A DNA stretch of 5,665 bases from Planctomycetaceae bacterium (GTDB taxonomy: Bacteria; Planctomycetota; Planctomycetia; Pirellulales; Pirellulaceae), in the NCBI GenBank assembly GCA_003455945.1, contig DMPQ01000044.1, positions 1,743-7,407 on the forward strand. Reading direction: 5' to 3'. Below are positions 1-5,522 of the stretch, in pieces. A program made the position numbers and the translations under genes. Each line of letters begins with the position of its first letter. Position 1 is the stretch's first letter. The notes beneath the pieces were generated by a model. The model saw only the letters and a program-made list of their open reading frames with translations. It was not told the origin of the DNA and ran no database searches.

Positions 1-48
1 GCGACCCGAGGTCGGTCGCACGACGGCACCGCTGGCGCGAGCTGCCGC
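1..48 (-). other. Downstream end of the oxidoreductase gene, with a small hairpin
   Basis: GCGACC (1-6) and GGTCGC (14-19) are perfect six-base inverted arms around a seven-base loop, 30 bases past the oxidoreductase stop. It could be part of a terminator on the minus strand, but the window ends before any T-tract could be checked. Confidence 0.3.
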
Positions 49-1401
49 TCAGGCGAAATCGCTCGGGTCGGGATGTCGATAACCGTTGTGATAGGGCCGG
101 CGCAGCAGAGCCGTCGCCTGGTCGTCTCCCGGGATCGTATGCGTCGCGGGATCGAACGCCAAGGAGCGACCGAGTTGCTGGCTGAGGTTCGCCAGCAGAC
201 AGGCGGTGGTCGAGATGTGCCCCTGTTCGATATCGGCGACCGGCTTCGAACGGGCATCGATCGCCGCGAGCCAATCCTTCATGTGGCCGCGGATCGCCGG
301 CGCGACGTGCCGTTCGAGATCCTTCTCGTCCCGATCGACCGGATACTGATCGAGCTCCATCACGACGTCGCCGTGCTCCGGTTCGCCGGGGCCCTGCGGC
401 CGGAAGTCCCAGCGATCGACGCTCAGCCGAAGCGTCCCCTTCTCGCCGTAGAGCGTCGCTCCCCACGGATACTCCGGATCGACCGGTGCTCCCCAGGTCC
501 GATGCTGCCACACGACCGACAATTCGTCGAAGTCGAACGTCGCGGTCTGCGTATCGGTGATGTTCGACTTGCTCTCGGTATCGACCAGGATTCCGCCGAC
601 GCTGTCGACTCGCTTCGGCCAGCCGAGATCGAGCATCCAGCGGACCATGTCGAGCATGTGGATGCACATGTCGCCGACGATTCCGTTGCCGTACTCCATG
701 TAGGCGCGCCAACCGCGCGGATGGATCCACGCGTCGAACGGGCGCTTCGCCGCCGGGCCGACCCACCGCTCGTAGTCGAGCGACTCGGGAGGGGCGATGT
801 CGGGCGGATTCCCCTTGGCTCGCATGTGGTAGTAGCAGTAGACCTCGGCATGGGCGACTCGTCCCAATCGCCCCGAGTCGACGAAGCGGCGCTTCGCATC
901 GATCAGATGCGGCGTACTGCGGCGCTGCGTACCGACCTGCACGACTCGGCCGAACTTCCTCGCCGCGGCGACCATCGCCTGACCTTCGATCACGTCGACG
1001 CCGATCGGCTTCTGCACCCAGACATCGGCACCGGACTTCACCGCGTCGATCATCGGCAGCGCGTGCCAATGATCGGGCGTGTCGACCAGCACCAGCTCGG
1101 GTGACGTCTTCGACAGCAGCTGGTGATAGTCGACGAACCCTTCGGGGCGCGCTCCCGACTTCTGTCGCGATGCCACGATCCCCTGCGCTTCGTCGAGCAG
1201 TTTCGAGTCGACATCGCAGAGCGACACGACGTCGACATCCTCGACCTGCAACAGACGCAGCAGATCCGCCTTGCCGTACCAGCCGCATCCGATCAGCGCC
1301 ACCCGCCGCGGCGCTCGGCGGACTCCGGCCAGCACATAGTGACCGAACGGAACGGCCGCGAGTCCGGCGGCGAGCGACGTCACGAAACGGCGACGGTCCA
1401 T
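49..1401 (-). CDS. Tat-exported Gfo/Idh/MocA family oxidoreductase
   Basis: Predicted NAD(P)-dependent dehydrogenase of the Gfo/Idh/MocA family, 450 residues; the substrate is probably a sugar or sugar derivative but cannot be named. The N-terminus reads MDRRRFVTSLAAG, a twin-arginine signal (R3-R4-R5-F6) followed by a hydrophobic core to about residue 26, so the folded, cofactor-loaded enzyme is probably exported by Tat. The Rossmann domain follows, with the dinucleotide motif G38-C-G40-W-Y-G43 and the family strand TPDHWHA at 108-114. The catalytic-lysine triplet is Q130-K131-P132 instead of the usual EKP. The C-terminal alpha/beta domain has GDMCIHMLDM at 243-252, where H248 and D251 sit in the usual GG..D..H..D region. 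The start is supported by GGAGA seven bases upstream. Length is normal for Tat-exported members, which are abundant in Planctomycetota. It is transcribed alone here, divergent from the heme-phosphatase gene. Family assignment is firm; substrate is unknown. Confidence 0.95.
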   Translation of the reverse strand: MDRRRFVTSLAAGLAAVPFGHYVLAGVRRAPRRVALIGCGWYGKADLLRLLQVEDVDVVSLCDVDSKLLDEAQGIVASRQKSGARPEGFVDYHQLLSKTSPELVLVDTPDHWHALPMIDAVKSGADVWVQKPIGVDVIEGQAMVAAARKFGRVVQVGTQRRSTPHLIDAKRRFVDSGRLGRVAHAEVYCYYHMRAKGNPPDIAPPESLDYERWVGPAAKRPFDAWIHPRGWRAYMEYGNGIVGDMCIHMLDMVRWMLDLGWPKRVDSVGGILVDTESKSNITDTQTATFDFDELSVVWQHRTWGAPVDPEYPWGATLYGEKGTLRLSVDRWDFRPQGPGEPEHGDVVMELDQYPVDRDEKDLERHVAPAIRGHMKDWLAAIDARSKPVADIEQGHISTTACLLANLSQQLGRSLAFDPATHTIPGDDQATALLRRPYHNGYRHPDPSDFA

Positions 1402-1408
1402 CGTGGGA

Positions 1409-1413
1409 TCTCC
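1409..1413 (-). promoter_or_regulatory. Ribosome binding site of the oxidoreductase
   Basis: On the minus strand GGAGA lies seven bases before the ATG at 1401 (context GGAGATCCCACGATG). It is a good Shine-Dalgarno match and fixes the start so that the complete Tat signal is included. Confidence 0.75.
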
Positions 1414-1445
1414 GGAGCGGGAAGCGAGACGGTCGTGCGGGAGGG

Positions 1446-1459
1446 CTCGGCAGTCCGAG
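1446..1459. repeat. Short inverted repeat, possible operator
   Basis: Five-base perfect arms (CTCGG and CCGAG) flank a four-base centre. It lies between divergent genes and so could serve either. A similar dyad occurs at nearly the same distance upstream of the glycosyltransferase gene (4481-4493). Arms this short are expected by chance in such GC-rich DNA, and a related dyad also occurs inside coding sequence at 2456-2469, so a function is only a possibility. Confidence 0.3.
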
Positions 1460-1536
1460 TCGAGTCGGCACCGGGCGGAAAGCCATCGGTTACGATACGA
1501 GCTTGTCGATCTGCCGCCCAGACCTTTGCCGAATCC

Positions 1537-1540
1537 GAGA
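1537..1540 (+). promoter_or_regulatory. Weak ribosome binding site of the heme-phosphatase
   Basis: GAGA lies seven bases before the ATG at 1548 (context CGAGATCCTCCGATG). It is one base short of the GGAGA in front of the oxidoreductase, and the surrounding leader is similar (GGAGATCCCACGATG), which supports 1548 over the later in-frame ATGs at 1575 and 1587. Confidence 0.5.
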
Positions 1541-1547
1541 TCCTCCG

Positions 1548-2528
1548 ATGTCCCGCTCGCGATACGACCACGGCATGCCCCTCGGCATGTTGACGTTGCT
1601 GTTCGCCACCGGACTTGTCGCGGCCGTACTCTCTCTCGGCATCCCGTTCTCGCTTGACGCGCGGACTCAGGACGATGCCGGCGCGGTTCCGAAAGCCGGA
1701 TCGATCGAAACGGTCGAGGCGCCCGAGGAGAGTCACCTGACGAACGTCCATCGGATCGGTGACGATCTCTATTCGGGGAGCGGACCGCACGACGACCAAG
1801 CGTTCGCGTGGCTCGCGTCGCTCGGCGTTCGGACGATCGTCAGCGTCGACGGCACCGCCCCCGACGTCGACGCGGCGCGACGACACGGCATCCGCTACGT
1901 GCACCTTCCGATCGGCTACGACCAGGTCGACCCTCGGACGATCCTGGCGTTGGCGCGAGTAGCGCGCGAGATCCGCGGGCCGATCTACTTTCACTGTCAT
2001 CACGGCAAGCATCGCGGACCGGCAGCGGCCGCGGCGTACTGCCGATTGTCGGGGAGGTTGGATGTCGCCGGCGCGAGCGAGCTGATGCGCGTCGCCGGGA
2101 CCGATCCGAAGTATCGCGGTCTGTGGGAGAGTGTCGAGCGGCTCGAATCGCCGGCTCCCGGCACGGAACTTCCGGAACTGGTCGAGACGAGCGAGGTCGA
2201 ACCGGTCGCCGCGGCGATGTCGCGCCTGGACGATTCGTTCGGCCGACTGCAGCGCGAGCTGGCGATCCCCGCTGCCGATGATCAGGCGATCGAGCGGCGT
2301 ACCGCCATTGCCTTGCTCGTCGTCGAAGGACTCGTCGAGTCGCAGCGGACGCTCGCCGACGATGCCCCGGCATCGCTCCGACAGGCATTCGACCCTGCGA
2401 TCGCCGAAGCGCGCGGTTTGCTCCAGGCGCTCGACGGCGCGGATGCGACTCGCCCCCTCGGACCCGAGGAACGCTGGCGACGACTCGAACGGCAATGCGC
2501 CGATTGCCATGCGACTCATCGAGGCTGA
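1548..2528 (+). CDS. Secreted dual-specificity-type phosphatase fused to cytochrome c'-like heme domain
   Basis: Predicted extracytoplasmic protein of 326 residues with two apparent domains. Residues 11-35 form a hydrophobic stretch (LTLLFATGLVAAVLSLGIPF) acting as signal peptide or anchor. Residues of about 60-195 look like a cysteine phosphatase of the dual-specificity type: an N-terminal strand region (VHRIGDDLYSGSGP), GVRTIVSVDG, YVHLPIGYDQVDP with D125 or D128 as candidate general acid, and the P-loop HCHHGKHRG with C150 and R156 in CX5R spacing. Residues of about 215-326 are helix-rich and end in C317-A-D-C320-H321 followed by A-T-H-R, which resembles the last helix of cytochrome c' or c556 with its covalent heme c site. 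M224 in the first helix is positioned like the distal heme ligand of b562/c556 proteins. Export fits both, because heme c is attached outside the cytoplasm. The substrate is unknown. The phosphatase call is confident; the heme domain rests on the motif and helix pattern. The frame is open far upstream (to 1101), but that stretch is antisense to the oxidoreductase. Confidence 0.88.
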   Translation: MSRSRYDHGMPLGMLTLLFATGLVAAVLSLGIPFSLDARTQDDAGAVPKAGSIETVEAPEESHLTNVHRIGDDLYSGSGPHDDQAFAWLASLGVRTIVSVDGTAPDVDAARRHGIRYVHLPIGYDQVDPRTILALARVAREIRGPIYFHCHHGKHRGPAAAAAYCRLSGRLDVAGASELMRVAGTDPKYRGLWESVERLESPAPGTELPELVETSEVEPVAAAMSRLDDSFGRLQRELAIPAADDQAIERRTAIALLVVEGLVESQRTLADDAPASLRQAFDPAIAEARGLLQALDGADATRPLGPEERWRRLERQCADCHATHRG

Positions 2529-2596
2529 GTGATTCGTCGAGCGGACGGATGTTCAGCGCTCGAGGCGTCATGAAGAAACGAGCGAGCGGCTTCGCC
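2529..2596. terminator. Convergent spacer with candidate bidirectional hairpin
   Basis: The heme-phosphatase and glycosyltransferase genes converge with 68 bases between stop codons. TCGAGCG at 2537-2543 and CGCTCGA at 2557-2563 are perfect seven-base inverted arms around a 13-base loop. The position suits a two-way terminator, but there is no T-tract on either strand, so this would not be a classical intrinsic terminator. The hairpin is seen; the function is inferred. Confidence 0.35.
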
Positions 2597-4438
2597 TCAG
2601 CGCCACATCCCCTCGTCCCACGCCGTCCGATCGACGGTCGGCGGACCGAGCAGCACGATCGGCTGATCGTCCAGTAGCGCCTCGACGCGGGCGATCTCGA
2701 CCAGTCGCCCTGCGGCAGCCGATTCGAGTTCCGCGACCCGATCGGCCGTCGTCACGACATACGGCTCTTCACTGACCGCCAGAAACGCCTGAAGCGTCGG
2801 TCGCGGCTTGGGATGCCAGGCTCGGGGCCGATCGAGCGAAGCCGCTCCGACGTCGCCCGCGGCGAGTTCCCAGATCGGATGGCCGGCGTAGTAGACCCAG
2901 GTCGATTCGAGCTTGCCGTACGACGCGACTCGGGCCTGAGGTCGGTCGGCGAGCACGCCGAGCAGGTCGTCGGCTCGCTGCAGTCTCGAAACGAAGCTCG
3001 GTGCGATCGCGAAGACGGCGATGCTCCAGACGATTGCCGTTCCGCCCAGGCAATACGGAGCGAGCACCGAGCGATCGCGACGGATCGCCGATTGCCAGGC
3101 GATGGCGCCGCCGAGCGGAATCAGGCCGATCGCGCCGAGACCGACGAGCGACGGCTCGAACTTCATCGCCGCGATCGGAACGCCGATCAGCAACGCGACG
3201 CCGACCAGTCCGAGCACCGCCGCAGCCAGTCGATGCCAGTGCGGCGCCAGTTCGCGACCGACGACGATCTCGCCGACATACCAGGCGACCAGCAGCGCCG
3301 CTGCCGGATGACACGGCGTGATGTAGCTCGGCAGCTTCGTGCTCGCCATCGTGAAGGCGACGACGACGATCGCGACCCACGCCAGGCCGAGCACCAGCGC
3401 GAGCGGGCGTTCGCCTCGATCGCGCGACAGCGTCCGATCGATCGACAGCCCCATCGGGATCGCGAGCACCGACCACGGAAAGGTGCCGATCAGCAGCGCC
3501 AGCGGATAGTACCAGATCCCTCCCCCGTGACTCTCCATCGCCGTCGTCGCGCGACCGACATGCTCGCGCACGAAGAACGCCTCGAGAAAGTCCCCTTCGG
3601 TCCGCAGCCCGACGAGGAGGTACCACGGTGCCGCGATCAGCAGCGCCACGAACGTTCCGCTCAGCGGACGCATCGTCCAGACCGTCGACACGAAGTGACG
3701 CGGATGCCAGGGGCGAGCCAGTCGCTTCAGTCGTCGAATCAGCGAGCCGAACTGGGGCGAATCCTCGGTCGTCGCCGGCAGTCGACCGAGCAGCACGAAC
3801 ATGCCGATGACCGCGATCGGCAACAGGTAGCCGACCGGTCCCTTGGCGAGCAGGCCGGCGCCGAGCGCCGCATAGATCGGCAGCGTCAGTCCGAGATGTC
3901 GGGGGAACCATTCGCCAGGATGGCGCAGGCCCGGCTCGCTCCAGGTCCGGACTCGATCATCGACGTTCGGCGCAAAGGTGCCGATCGTCCAGAGACCGAG
4001 GGCCGACGCGAAGCAGAAGACGAGGACCGAATCGGGAGTCGCCGCGCGGGCCGCGACGTCGAACATCACGAAGGTGGCGAGAGCGACCGCCGCGATCGGA
4101 GCCCGGGTCGCCCCAAGCAACCGCCGCGCGATCAGCAACGTCCAGAGCACCGTGCCGGTCGCGAGCGCCGCCGACCAGAACCGAGCGGCGAACTCGTTGG
4201 TACCGAACAGTCGCTGCGCCGACATGATCAGCCAGTACGTCAGTACCGGCTTCTGCCCGCGCAGCTCGTCGTTGAAGATCGGAACGACCCAGTCGCCGCG
4301 AAGCAGCATCTCGGCCGCACAGCCGGAATTGCGCGGCTCGTCGCGATCCCACAGACTCGGACCGCCCAGGTTCAGGAAGAAGACCGCTCCGCAGACCGCC
4401 AGGACGATCGCAAGTTGGGCGTCGAGCCGACGGGGCAT
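2597..4438 (-). CDS. GT39/ArnT-like integral-membrane glycosyltransferase
   Basis: Predicted polytopic GT-C-fold glycosyltransferase (dolichyl-phosphate-mannose protein mannosyltransferase/ArnT superfamily), 613 residues. Such enzymes move a sugar from a polyprenyl-phosphate donor to a lipid or protein acceptor on the outer face of the cytoplasmic membrane. The first membrane segment is at about 9-24. It is followed by the first outer loop with W30-D-R-D33-E34-P35, where the D-E pair is the expected catalytic site. Next come AAEMLLRGDWVVP and QKPVLTYW (62-69), standard for ArnT-like proteins. Further in are TPDSVLVF, FFVREHVGRATTAMESHGG, and KLPSYITPCHPAAALL before later membrane helices. The roughly 130 C-terminal residues are mostly soluble, as in ArnT-type enzymes. 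The start is supported by GGAGA eight bases upstream. Acceptor and sugar cannot be read from the sequence, and arnT is not assigned because no aminoarabinose genes are present. Confidence 0.93.
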   Translation of the reverse strand: MPRRLDAQLAIVLAVCGAVFFLNLGGPSLWDRDEPRNSGCAAEMLLRGDWVVPIFNDELRGQKPVLTYWLIMSAQRLFGTNEFAARFWSAALATGTVLWTLLIARRLLGATRAPIAAVALATFVMFDVAARAATPDSVLVFCFASALGLWTIGTFAPNVDDRVRTWSEPGLRHPGEWFPRHLGLTLPIYAALGAGLLAKGPVGYLLPIAVIGMFVLLGRLPATTEDSPQFGSLIRRLKRLARPWHPRHFVSTVWTMRPLSGTFVALLIAAPWYLLVGLRTEGDFLEAFFVREHVGRATTAMESHGGGIWYYPLALLIGTFPWSVLAIPMGLSIDRTLSRDRGERPLALVLGLAWVAIVVVAFTMASTKLPSYITPCHPAAALLVAWYVGEIVVGRELAPHWHRLAAAVLGLVGVALLIGVPIAAMKFEPSLVGLGAIGLIPLGGAIAWQSAIRRDRSVLAPYCLGGTAIVWSIAVFAIAPSFVSRLQRADDLLGVLADRPQARVASYGKLESTWVYYAGHPIWELAAGDVGAASLDRPRAWHPKPRPTLQAFLAVSEEPYVVTTADRVAELESAAAGRLVEIARVEALLDDQPIVLLGPPTVDRTAWDEGMWR

Positions 4439-4446
4439 CGGGGGTG

Positions 4447-4451
4447 TCTCC
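4447..4451 (-). promoter_or_regulatory. Ribosome binding site of the glycosyltransferase
   Basis: On the minus strand GGAGA lies eight bases before the ATG at 4438 (context GGAGACACCCCCGATG). It resembles the leader of the oxidoreductase gene and supports this start, which also begins the protein just before its first membrane segment. Confidence 0.7.
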
Positions 4452-4473
4452 GCGATCCGTGCGAGAACGGGGC

Positions 4474-4501
4474 GCGAGACCTCGGCAGCCGAGAGACTCG
4501 C
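4474..4501. repeat. Extended interrupted palindrome upstream of the glycosyltransferase
   Basis: The inner arms are CTCGGC (4481-4486) and GCCGAG (4488-4493) around a single A. The outer arms are GCGAG (4474-4478) and CTCGC (4497-4501), separated from the inner ones by AC and AGA. In total 11 base pairs match across 28 bases. It sits 36-63 bases upstream of the glycosyltransferase start. Because the flanking genes are divergent, a terminator role is not expected; an operator or a 5'-leader hairpin is more plausible. Confidence 0.45.
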
Positions 4502-4509
4502 ACGGTCGA

Positions 4510-4529
4510 CATCGAGATCCGTCTCGATG
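4510..4529. repeat. Eight-base-arm perfect inverted repeat
   Basis: CATCGAGA (4510-4517) and TCTCGATG (4522-4529) are perfect inverted arms around TCCG. Its centre lies about 32 bases, close to three helical turns, from the centre of the palindrome at 4474-4501. This would suit a dimeric regulator bound at two sites on one DNA face, or an RNA hairpin in the leader; neither is shown. Confidence 0.45.
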
Positions 4530-4657
4530 CGACGCGGGAGTCTAGCGGCAGGCTCGCCCGTCTCTCAAGGTCGGTTTCGGACTTGGCGAGGCAGGGAAGA
4601 TCGGGCAAGATGCCTCGCCGCGGATCGACGCATCTCGCCGGAGACGACGCACCGAGT

Positions 4658-4671
4658 TCGGACAAGTCCGA
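4658..4671. repeat. Short inverted repeat upstream of PAP2
   Basis: TCGGAC and GTCCGA are perfect six-base arms around AA. The two-base centre makes an RNA hairpin unlikely, so a DNA dyad is the natural reading. It would be inside the gene if PAP2 starts at 4610. Confidence 0.3.
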
Positions 4672-4768
4672 GGTCGATTCGAAGTCGTCTTGCTCGCGTT
4701 GCCGCCGGTCGTCACTGTTTCGGCCGACGTCCGATCGCCGAGGATACCGCCAGGGAAACATTGCCGCC

Positions 4769-5425
4769 GTGTTCCTGTTCCGCTCCCCTCGAATCCTGTT
4801 GGCGATCGCGCTGTCGATCGGAGCGGTGATCGCGCTCCCGTGGGATCGCGAGGTGAGTCGGCTGCTGAACGTCGATCGTCTGGCGTCGGATCTGAGGACG
4901 CTCGTCCGATTGTCCGAGACGTTCGGGCATGGTTTCGGCGTTGCGGCGATCGTCATTTCGGTCGGGTTGGCCGCTCGTTCGTGGCGGACGCTCGTCCTGC
5001 TCGGCAGCACGGTGGCCCTCGCCGGTTTCGTCGCGAATCTGATCAAGCTCAACGTCGCGCGGCTCAGGCCGTACGCCATCGACGAAGCGCAGCAGGCGTT
5101 CGAGCGCTTCGGATTCCGCGAGATCCTGCCGTGGCGATACGGCGGCGACGATTGGCTCAGCCACTCGCTCCAGGCGTTTCCGTCGGGGCATTCGGCGATC
5201 GCGGCGGCGCTCGCGGTCGGCCTGTCGCGGCTCTATCCCCACGCCTCGCTCTGGTTCGCGCTCCTCGCGGCGCTGGCCGTCTGGCAGCGGATCGCCTCCC
5301 AGGCGCATCACCTCAGCGATACGTTGGCGGGAGCGGCGATCGGCATCGTCGTGGCGACTGCCGTCAGCGGGCTGATCGATCGGAAGAAGCGCCGCGCGAC
5401 TCCGGCCGCCGGATCGAAACGCTGA
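4769..5425 (+). CDS. PAP2-family membrane phosphatase
   Basis: Predicted integral-membrane acid phosphatase of the PAP2 superfamily, 218 residues from the GTG at 4769. Members remove phosphate from lipid phosphates or pyrophosphates, for example undecaprenyl pyrophosphate, phosphatidic acid or lipid A. All three signature motifs are present: C1 K93-LNVARL-R100-P101, C2 P138-S-G-H141, and C3 R174-X5-H180-X3-D184. H180 is the expected nucleophile and H141 the general acid. C3 begins QR rather than the common SR. Hydrophobic segments lie at about 9-24, 50-66, 70-88 and around C2 and C3. The start is uncertain: GTG 4769 has AGGGA 12 bases upstream and begins just before the first membrane helix, while ATG 4610 also has AGGGA 12 bases upstream and would add 53 basic, hydrophilic residues. 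I favour 4769. It is divergent from the glycosyltransferase and co-directional with the methyltransferase gene downstream. Confidence 0.92.
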   Translation: MFLFRSPRILLAIALSIGAVIALPWDREVSRLLNVDRLASDLRTLVRLSETFGHGFGVAAIVISVGLAARSWRTLVLLGSTVALAGFVANLIKLNVARLRPYAIDEAQQAFERFGFREILPWRYGGDDWLSHSLQAFPSGHSAIAAALAVGLSRLYPHASLWFALLAALAVWQRIASQAHHLSDTLAGAAIGIVVATAVSGLIDRKKRRATPAAGSKR

Positions 5426-5432
5426 GCGGCCG
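5403..5432 (+). repeat. Inverted repeat spanning the PAP2 stop codon
   Basis: CGGCCGC (5403-5409) and GCGGCCG (5426-5432) are perfect seven-base arms with a 16-base loop that contains the last codons and the TGA at 5423-5425. There is no T-tract. It may act as a weak attenuator or mRNA-stability structure between PAP2 and the next gene, or be a chance match in GC-rich DNA. Confidence 0.25.
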
Positions 5433-5507
5433 ACGGCGAAGAGCATCGCGAGCGGGCCGACCGAGGTGCGGACCGACGCAAACGGGCGAACGACGATCGC
5501 ACGACTC

Positions 5508-5513
5508 GAGGAG
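5508..5513 (+). promoter_or_regulatory. Ribosome binding site deciding a TTG start
   Basis: GAGGAG, the best Shine-Dalgarno match in the window, lies nine bases before TTG 5523. It decides the start of the partial methyltransferase gene, whose frame has no ATG near its conserved beginning. Confidence 0.65.
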
Positions 5514-5522
5514 CAAGCCCGC

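Larger units (their letters stand above)
1402..1547. other. Divergent intergenic region, oxidoreductase / heme-phosphatase
   Basis: This 146-base spacer must hold the promoters of both flanking genes. No convincing -35/-10 pair is visible; TACGAT at 1491-1496 is the best -10-like hexamer on the plus strand but has no good -35 partner. A short dyad, CTCGG-CAGT-CCGAG, lies at 1446-1459, about 45-58 bases upstream of the oxidoreductase start. A direct GAGTC repeat follows it. Confidence 0.6.
4439..4768. other. Long divergent intergenic region, glycosyltransferase / PAP2
   Basis: This 330-base spacer (171 bases if PAP2 starts at 4610) separates two divergent membrane-protein genes. It contains three dyads: an extended one at 4474-4501, an eight-base-arm one at 4510-4529, and TCGGAC-AA-GTCCGA at 4658-4671. 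No clear sigma-70-type promoter is visible; TTGCTC at 4690 has no acceptable -10 at 17 bases. A plus-strand frame in phase with PAP2 is open through all of it, so part may be coding. I see no RNA gene or riboswitch fold. Confidence 0.6.

Noticed and set aside
73..1104. Plus-strand open frame of 343 codons antisense to the oxidoreductase
   Set aside because: It has arginine-rich, featureless translation while the opposite strand encodes a full, motif-complete Gfo/Idh/MocA protein.
1101..1547. Extension of the heme-phosphatase to an in-frame ATG at 1101
   Set aside because: It would overlap the oxidoreductase coding region by about 300 bases on the opposite strand and place an arginine-rich stretch before the signal segment; the ATG at 1548 has a leader like those of its neighbours.
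2456..2469. CCTCGG-AC-CCGAGG palindrome
   Set aside because: It lies within the phosphatase coding region over ordinary codons (P-L-G-P-E-E). It is useful mainly as evidence that CTCGG/CCGAG dyads can arise from composition.
1380..2519. Minus-strand open frame of 379 codons antisense to the heme-phosphatase
   Set aside because: It has no recognisable domain, a biased composition, and would overlap both the phosphatase gene and the divergent spacer.
4608..4635. AGATGC / GCATCT six-base inverted repeat around ATG 4610
   Set aside because: The arms are short and the loop is 16 bases, so it is readily explained by chance.
2813..4768. Plus-strand frame open from 2813 that runs through the spacer and joins PAP2, giving 870 codons in total
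   Set aside because: Most of it is antisense to the well-supported glycosyltransferase, its translation is a low-complexity R/D/E/Q-rich string typical of antisense GC-rich frames, and recognisable protein begins only with the PAP2 membrane segments.
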